From Anisus vortex (lineage: Eukaryota > Mollusca > Gastropoda > Planorbidae): a DNA stretch of 64,000 nt. A program made the position numbers and the translations under genes. Within the stretch, counting starts at the first letter, position 1, and each line of letters starts with the position of its first letter. A model generated the notes under the pieces. That model saw only the letters and a program-made list of their open reading frames with translations. It did no database searches and was not told the origin of the DNA. This document shows, piece after piece, positions 57,429 to 64,000 of the stretch. The DNA lies in assembly GCA_949126835.1 (NCBI GenBank), contig OX421506.1, positions 26,573,801 through 26,637,800 on the forward strand, written 5' to 3'.

Positions 57429-57565
57429 CTGAACAAAAAAAAAACCCGTAACTTAACCATTTAAAACAGTAATAGAGATGCAAGACTAGACTCGCGGACC
57501 ACGGTTGAGCGTAGGTCGCAATAATCTTCTTTATAGAAGGAGCGTCTGTAATGTATAAGATAAGA
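57362..57565 (+). repeat. Dispersed repeat E, copy 3
   Basis: Matches 24230-24435 over ordered blocks (agaacaaatgcatataagta, acggttgagcgtaggtcgca, ataatcttctttatagaagg). The last block also resembles part of the SINE-B body at 27745-27780. Confidence 0.6.
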
Positions 57566-58401
57566 AGATATAAGATAAGAAGATATAAGATAAGAAGATA
57601 AGATAGATAGGTTGATTAGATTAATAGATAGCTCGGAAATAATATAAAGGAAAGATATAAGGATACATAATTATTAATATAGTTGTAGATATATATAAAT
57701 ATAAAAAATATATTAAATAACATGTATCTCTAACTTCTGATCACAATCTTACCCTAGTTCCCTCCCCCACCCCCACAATCACACGCTTATTACCTCCCTC
57801 TCCCGAATGTTGTATTAGCTAATCCTGTAACGCGGCGATGTTCCGCTCCGCAAAACTGCTCCAAACCACCAAAAAGAAACAAAATATTAAAAAAAAAAAT
57901 TAAAGAATAAATAATAATACCTGTGACAAAAACCTGAAGAGGTTCCTGCTTTGTTATAATATGCGGTGGGCGCTCTCGAGACGGAACATTTTTTTTTTTT
58001 AAAGGTTTAGTCAATGGTGCAGTGGAGTGGAGAGTGGAGGGAGGGGGGGAAGTGCCAAGGGGTGTAGAACATTCACGCTACGTCGAACTGAAAGAATGGC
58101 GCGGACTTCATGAAAGCGCCATTACTGAAAACACTTTACGGTTGAATGAGACGTCGAGAGCTGGTTGGAGAGAAGATGAGGTGAGCCGAGGAGGCAGTCG
58201 TAAGGGAGTTACAGAAAACAGGGGGAAGGGGGAGTCTGTGGTGGGGGGTTGATAAGGTTGTGGTTTTAGGATGGCGGGATGGAGGGGAGCAGCTTTTTCT
58301 ATCAACGGAAATGACGTCGTGTGAGGGATTTTTATATTTTTTTTACACTGCGACAGGTTGCATGTTTGATTTTTTTTCACTCCCGCACTCATTACAAGCT
58401 T
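57566..58401. other. No gene recognised
   Basis: Begins with an ataagataagaag repeat (57555-57605). 58020-58260 is purine-rich. The frames are compositional. Confidence 0.4.
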
Positions 58402-58582
58402 TCATTACACACACTCATTACACACACTCATTACACACACTCATTACACACACTAATTACACACACTCATTACACACACTCATTACACACACTCATTACA
58501 CACACTCATTACACACACTCATTACACACACTAATTACACACACTCATTACACACACTCATTACACACACTCATTACACACA
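58402..58582. repeat. 13-bp minisatellite, 14 units
   Basis: Units of cattacacacact, with two units carrying aattac. A 13-bp period shifts the reading frame each unit, so the His/Thr-rich frames through it are artefacts. Confidence 0.95.
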
Positions 58583-59222
58583 ATTCTAGAATTCACCAAG
58601 ATTCAGGACCTTTGGTTGGTTACCGTGCACCCAGTCAGCCATTTTGGTTTACCTCTCTATTCTAGCGAGTCCAGCAGAAACAATCTAGTTTCAGATTGTG
58701 TTGTTTTTGTTGTTTTTTTGGCGCGAGTTTCCTTGTTTTAATGATGGTTTCTTTTAGTGCAGCACAATTTGAGAATCACATTTGTGTGCATGTGTGCGCA
58801 TGGGCAAAGACAAGTGGGCGCAGGAGACGGAAGCGAATAATATATTTATAGCAACAAAAAAAAATGCTAGGTGGAGAAACGGCGAGCGGCGGTGTGCCCC
58901 GGTGCCCGGCCAACCGTGACGAGGCAGGGAGGCGACTTGTCGAGAGGTCACGCCTCAATAGCTTCGGGAATAATTGTTGCTAAGACGGTTAAGATAAACA
59001 ATTTTTTTTTTTATATATAGGCCTATATATTTGTAGTTTTAAAGTTGCAGACGATGATATTGATGTGTCTATCTGTTTGTGTGGCAGCCCATTTAGTGTG
59101 TAGCTTGTGTGTAGTTAATGTGCAGTGTTGTCGATCAGACGGGGAAAATATAAAGTAGACTCAAGTTGCCCCTTCCCCCCAACTCCCTCACCCGTCCATC
59201 GGAACATATTTTTTTTCTTATG
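58583..59222. other. No gene recognised
   Basis: Contains a CpG-rich patch at 58870-58960 and T runs. No coding sequence is supported. Confidence 0.4.
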
Positions 59223-59475
59223 AAGTAAAGTAGCCTACCATTCTGACCAAACTGATCTTAGGGCCGGTGAAGCAGCGTTCAACGGTTTTTGTTGCCACGC
59301 ATACGAGGCCAGCACAATGCACAGCCGCCTTTAATTTACCACAACTAGAGTCAGTTAGACCATTAGAGCTGGGTAGACTCAGGGACACCCTCAAGTCCTA
59401 GGCCTCCACCAGGATTCGAACCCAGGACATTCGGATCGCCAGTCGAACGCGCTACCGCTCGGCCACTGTGCCCGA
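59223..59475 (-). mobile_element. SINE-A copy, nearly full length
   Basis: On the minus strand: ggcacagtggccgagcggta, cgcgttcgactggcgatccg, box B gggttcgaatcctgg, tgagggtgtccctgagtcta, cccagctctaatgg, gctgcttcaccggccc and the tactttactt end. One of the best-preserved heads in the window. Confidence 0.9.
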
Positions 59476-60402
59476 TAACACACACTCAGACACGTAAACA
59501 GTTGAGTACCTTAACTTTTAACTTCGAATTGAGTACTCACCGGTTTCATCATTCGTTTCCAAGTGCACCCTCCTTCCCCCTTCCAACTATTACCTTCCCC
59601 CGCCCATTTCTTCCCCAGCCCTCGACATGCTGTTCGCGATATATCCTCGCCGCCGAGGTTTTTTTTTTTCTTCAATTTTTTTCTAGTCTCTTCCCGCCAC
59701 CTGCACTCGACTTCTCGCAGACGACAAGGAAAAGGCTGAAGGGAGGCGGGAAAAAAAGATGGCGGATGGCACGGGCAATAATTATATTTTCTTTTTTACC
59801 TCTCTCGCTTCTTCTCTCCCTTTGGCATTTTTTTATATTTTTTTTTTGCTGTTTTTGTTCTCATATTGAAATAATTATATCATTAAAATAAGATCACTTA
59901 AGGGACCTAAAGGTATTACTCACTTGAAAGGGAAAAGGTTAGGAGTTCAGAAGAAACAAATACAAGAAAGGGGGCGGCGTGGTGGTGGTGGCTGGTGGGG
60001 GTCCTAGCGACGATTGTCTCAAGGGGAGTTAACACACACACACAAACTAAAGGAATTACTGACACTTGTCAAGGTGGGCTTGTTTGACATGAGTTGTCGG
60101 TTCATGTTCGCCTTTCTTTAAAAAAAAAAAAAAAAAAGCATTCAAATTTTTAAAAAAGAAAAAGAAGTAGGACCTGCCTACCCCGCATGACCGTCCAAGG
60201 CCCTGAATCTAAGCTTAAAATCGAGTAGAAACCGCCCCTATAACACAGGCTTATACATACCGACAGCGTTTCCGTTCCCTTAAGGCTGGGATTTTAAGGG
60301 TGGTACTTCTTGGTGGTAAGAGAAGAGTCGGGAGGGGCTGTGACAAGAAGGCAAAATGGTGCTTGTAGGGATGTTCAGTGAATTGGTTCAAACTGAGACG
60401 CC
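59476..60402. other. No gene proven; YY1-like motif
   Basis: 59560-59780 is C/CpG-rich, holds aagatggcggatgg at 59756-59769 and the segment resembling 53868-53900. The 129-codon frame at 59502-59891 is Phe/Pro/Leu-rich and low-complexity. Confidence 0.35.
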
Positions 60403-60992
60403 AGGTACTGTACTCTCAGTTACTGTAATCTCGGTTACTGTACACGCAGGTACTGTACTCTCGGTTACTGTACTCGCAGGTACTGTTCTCTCAGTTACTG
60501 TACACGCAGGTACTGTACTCTCGGTTACTGTACTCGCAGGTACTGTTCTCTCAGTTACTGTACACGCAGGTACTGCACTCTCGGTTACTGTACTCGCAGG
60601 TACTGTACTCTCGGTTACTGTACTCGCAGGTACTGTACTCTCAGTTACTGTACTCGCAGGTACTGTACTCTCGGTTACTGTACTCGCAGGTACTGTACTC
60701 TCGGTTACTGTACTCGCAGGTACTGTTCTCTCAGTTACTGTACACGCAGGTACTGCACTCTCGGTTACTGTACTCGCAGGTACTGTTCTCTCAGTTACTG
60801 TACACGCAGGTACTGCACTCTCGGTTACTGTACTCGCAGGTACTGTACTCTCAATTACTGTACACGCAAATACTGCACTCTCGGTTACTGTACTCGCAGG
60901 TACTGTACTCTCAATTACTGTAATCGCTGGTGCTGTACTCTCAATTAATGTACTCGCAGGTAGGCCTACTGTACTCTTAGTTACTGTACTCC
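60403..60992. repeat. 30-bp minisatellite of 15-bp pairs, about 19 units
   Basis: Alternating tactgtactctcggt and tactgtactcgcagg half-units. Periods are multiples of 3, so the plus strand stays open as repeated Ala-Gly-Thr-Val-Leu-Ser-Val-Thr-Val (60356-61078). That frame is not supported as a gene. Confidence 0.95.
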
Positions 60993-61124
60993 CGAATGTA
61001 ACTCAAACTCTCGTACAGTACGATAGAACACCTGCAGTGATGATATTATGGTGTCTTTTTGAAACCAAACGCTTATGAAACAATTAGGTCTATTTTCGTG
61101 TTATACTGATTCTCATTGAATAGT

Positions 61125-61206
61125 TCTTGAGTAGACTCAGAAGTAAAGGCAAAGTAAGCACGTCGGACCGAATTGATCCATAGTCAGGTGAAGCAGTGTG
61201 AATGAA
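61125..61206 (-). repeat. SINE-A tail fragment
   Basis: gtcggaccgaattgatccat and ggtgaagcagtgtgaatga match the minus strand of the SINE-A 3' tail. It is directly followed by the MITE below. Confidence 0.65.
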
Positions 61207-61213
61207 GGAGACC

Positions 61214-61376
61214 CAGTAGCGTAGCCAGGGGGGGGGGGGGGGTAGCAGGGTTTTCCAATAAACTTGTGATACGTACGAATTCTTATTTATTCTATTAATC
61301 TGGAAAAGTTGCTAAAAGTGGGGCCTTTTTCCTAAAATTTCGCTCCCCCTAGAGTCAAAACCTGGCTACGCCACTG
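61214..61376. mobile_element. 163-bp hAT MITE with perfect duplication
   Basis: Ends CAGTAGCGTAGCCAGG and CCTGGCTACGCCACTG are inverted repeats (15 of 16). AGGAGACC stands on both sides (61206-61213 and 61377-61384). A 15-base G run begins within the left end. Non-coding. Confidence 0.9.
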
Positions 61377-61384
61377 AGGAGACC

Positions 61385-63079
61385 TTGTATGAATGTTTTC
61401 ATTAAATATGTAAGCATAAGAATAAAAGTCTGCTTATTTCATTTTTATTTTTCTGAGTATGTTATTACATCGATGTGTTGTATTTCTAAATATAAATTTA
61501 GTGTTTCTTAATAGTATGACTAATATGACTCTTTATTCTTCTTTCATAAAGTGTTTCTGAATTTTTTAGTAATTTCACTATTGGTGTTTCACTACAATTA
61601 GCATAATATGCTAATTTCATGTTGCATTTAATAAGAAGATAATGGGATGGATATTTTTTTTTTACTCAAAGAAAATAAAGAATACATTTAAATTAAATTG
61701 ATGTCTCGAGATAAGTGAGTTCTTGCCGGCCGGTGTATTACCGGGAATCGTCTGTTATTTGTCCAGGCCACTTCATTTGAACAGCCCCTGCAATTAGCGG
61801 GCAACTTCCCGGGCCCTTGTTATCAGCTGTTCGCCTGATTGCGCACCCCTCCCGCGTGTGTGTAGTTTGTCCGTATTGTGTCATTAGTAGCGCAGCTTGA
61901 GACCTCGGCGCATTTGGCACTCGCGTCACGTAGGATTTGACGTAAAAGTCACGTGAGATTTCAGAACAGCCAATCTTCTTCGATATATTTGTGTGTGTGT
62001 TTAAATTTATGAATTTGAAGAGTTTATGCATATTGTTTATGGAAGGGACGAAAATGATAGAGAGAAAGAGATGGAGAGAGAAAGAGATGGAGATAGGGAT
62101 AAAGAGAGAGAGAAAAGTAACGTATCCTCGTAAGACAGCACCAATCGGAGCTTAATTAGCATTTAAATTCATTCCCAGAACGCGCGCCATGTGTTCTGCC
62201 TGCGAAGAGGTGCTCTTGTGCGCGTTTTTTTTTCAGTAGTGCGCCCTGTGGGTGGCGCGCCCTGGAGAGGAGGGAGGGAGGGTGTTGAGGAGTATGGGGG
62301 CATGATGCCGAAAGAGGAGGAGGGAGAAGGGGAGAGCTGGATTTGGAGATGGAAAAATATGATATTAACAGACTGTGAAATCAGATTAGGAGGAAAGGCG
62401 GGGCGAGTCGGGGGGGGGGGGGAGTACTTAATGAAAGACTTGACCAGTTGTCCAAGTAGATTACCAAAAATCAACTCACGAAGCCCCCGCGGAAGTTAAT
62501 TGTATGCCAGTATCTCGTTGAGTTTCCACCTCCCGTTTCCACTCGCCCCCTCCCCTCAACACGCCTCTCTCTCCGTTCACGACAATTAATGTATGCGCAT
62601 CCGAATGATCACTTGGACCAATCAGGGTAATTTACCGGGTCACGTTCCCCTAATGTATGCATATGTTTCTCTCTACTCCCCCCCTTCCTTTTTCCCCGTG
62701 TGTTAATTTCAACCAATCAACACGCTTCGCTTAATTTTATGCATCAACCTCCCCTACGGGGTATTAAGAATATTTGATCCTTCAATTTTAAAACGCAACT
62801 AAATTCCATTATTTTCAAGGGCACTTGCTGTTTACTTTTTTAATTTTATTTTTTAGATGTACAAATCCTCGAAATTGAGTAGAATTAGAGTTTGAATTAG
62901 AGAAACCCCAAAGAACTAATGTGATGAATATTAAATGAATTACGAGACTGCGTCTGTGACTTAAATATTTCTTTTGGAATTAGCTTTAATCTAATTAGCA
63001 TGCGTATTCTGACGGGGTTTTCCAAGCGGAAACGCATTGGTTTGGCGTTTCACAGATTTTTGGTTCCGATCCAAGAAAT
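61385..63079. other. No gene proven; possible regulatory region
   Basis: 61596-61616 is the palindrome aattagcataatatgctaat(t). CCAATC occurs in plus orientation near 61971, 62142, 62619 and 62715. tcacgtgag lies near 61952, and attagcat-type homeodomain sites lie near 62155 and 62995. G13 stands at 62410-62422. None of the overlapping open frames has a recognisable domain. Confidence 0.4.
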
Positions 63080-63555
63080 ATCATTTTTTCTTGGGTTCCT
63101 GGTCACGCAGGGATGAAAAGGAAACGAAACAGTTGACAGAGAATTAAAGACGCCCTATTATTATCAGAAAGTACGATTCCGATTCCATACCGAAACATGA
63201 AACCTTTAATAATTAGACATATAAGATAAAATTGGACTAACTTCTTGAAAACCGAATGCAATAAACTGCAGTAGTTGGAAAACTAAAAAACCTCGCATGA
63301 TGTAGGTCAACAAATTTGAAAGGACGAAGTTATTCTCTGCAGACTACATACAGGACATACACAGCTAACACTTTCCATTCTCTTAAAAAGAAAAAAGGCC
63401 TCAATGTGTGCATTCTGCAATGTCATCATAACAGTTTTTCACATTTTGTTGGAATGCAATACTGTAGAACTCTTCATGAACTTTTCAGCAAAATTAAACC
63501 AAAATATATAATAAACTATGTTCAAGACATCCAACTGTACTGCAGTATTTAAATA
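63080..63555 (+). pseudogene. LINE RNase H and C-terminal remnant
   Basis: Three-frame reading gives IIFSWVPGHAGMK, then after a one-base shift GNETVDRELK, the conserved end of LINE-type RNase H (W-x-PGH-x-G-x-x-GNE-x-x-D). Further on comes MCAFCNVIITVFHILLEC, the cysteine/histidine motif usual at the C-terminus of I- and Jockey-like elements. Several stops and frameshifts lie between, so it is dead. The tail aatacaatacaatac near 63640 may be the 3' repeat of the element. Confidence 0.7.
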
Positions 63556-63739
63556 TATAAGAAAAATAAAATGGATACAAAAACATGACAACAACGTTAA
63601 CAAAAAGGCCTTATATAACCTTCAAAGTTGATGGGCCGGAAATACAATACAATACATTGAATAGACCAATTTAAAAAAACATCTCTTCACGTTTTTAAAA
63701 TGCACCACGTGTGAATGGTGATGCATTAAGGCTACGCTA

Positions 63740-63975
63740 TTCCGGAAGCGCGCACGGATAGCTTTACCAAATGTCTTGGGAACGAATCCGGGTTATTATT
63801 AATTTTTTTTTGTCTACGGGTCTGGAAGGTCTCCTTGAGTCTATGCAGCTCTGACATTAAGTTAACTCTTACAGTCCCGAGCGCGTATATAGCGGAACTG
63901 AAGGCAGCATAGATAGAAGTAGGTCGGTACGGGAAGGGTTAAGAGTAGTACTGGCTGATGATGGTGGCCATTTAT
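63740..63975 (+). repeat. SINE-A copy interrupted by 73-bp element
   Basis: Weak head with box-B-like gggaacgaatccgggt, then ggtctggaaggtctccttga, gtctatgcagctctgacatt and, beyond the insertion, actggctgatgatggtggcc. Runs close to the window edge. Confidence 0.6.
63866..63938. mobile_element. 73-bp TTAA-flanked mini-element, copy 2
   Basis: Reverse complement of 30275-30347 with only a few changes. It lies between TTAA at 63862-63865 and 63939-63942, inside a SINE-A body. The near identity over the whole length and the TTAA at both sites confirm its borders. Confidence 0.85.
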
Positions 63976-64000
63976 ATAACGGATCTCTCCCTGCTATTGC

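Noticed and set aside
60356..61078. 240-codon frame of repeated AGTVLSVTV
   Set aside because: It is the 30-bp minisatellite read in a multiple-of-three period; no leader or domain supports a gene.

Overview
The window is animal nuclear DNA that is very repeat-rich and gene-poor. I can support no complete host gene in it. A metazoan is indicated by tRNA-headed SINEs, RTE-like and L2/CR1-like LINEs, many hAT-type elements with 8-bp target duplications, and a Gmr1-like Ty3/gypsy element. The mix, together with very common GATA, GAGA and poly(G) tracts and a strongly over-represented palindrome TAGGCCTA, fits an invertebrate such as a mollusc. The species cannot be fixed from the sequence.

Layout. 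1-9.8 kb: low-complexity and unique DNA with SINE-A pieces, a hAT-type MITE (2464-2761), a GATA/GAGA tract, and a 33-bp minisatellite (7074-7671). 9.8-13 kb: a hAT MITE beside a decayed RTE-like 3' end, then SINE-A copies running into a 64-bp minisatellite. 13-25 kb: copies of a 210-bp hAT-like MITE (family D), a 29-bp palindromic minisatellite, and pyrimidine, purine and GATA tracts. 25.6-28.1 kb: a 1.83-kb hAT element (hAT-A) with a perfect 8-bp duplication, then SINE-B and another MITE D. 29-30.4 kb: a LINE 3' fragment and a 73-bp TTAA-flanked mini-element.

30.9-43.5 kb is a three-level nest. An RTE-like LINE (minus strand, broken frames) is split in its endonuclease by an 8.6-kb Ty3/gypsy retrotransposon (34192-42829, minus strand). 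That element has 964-bp LTRs differing at only two positions by eye, a GTAC target duplication and one uninterrupted 1611-codon frame. Its integrase lies before the reverse transcriptase, as in the Gmr1 group. Its left LTR is in turn split by a 5'-truncated L2/CR1-like LINE with a TAAGAAA duplication.

44.6-47.6 kb holds a SINE with an L2-type 3' tail, then a second nest in which hAT-A contains hAT-B, which contains hAT-C; the two inner insertions have 8-bp duplications. 48.4-49.8 kb is a 22-bp minisatellite of about 66 units. 50.7-64 kb carries a full-length SINE-A with an 11-bp duplication, a 1-kb foldback DNA element, further minisatellites, a 163-bp hAT MITE with a perfect duplication, a region with several CCAAT boxes and a POU-like palindrome, a LINE RNase H remnant, and a SINE-A interrupted by the second 73-bp mini-element.

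The genes present are those of selfish elements. The functional links visible are that a SINE appears to borrow an L2-type 3' tail, and that small DNA elements (MITE D, the 73-bp element, the 163-bp element) would need transposases supplied from elsewhere.
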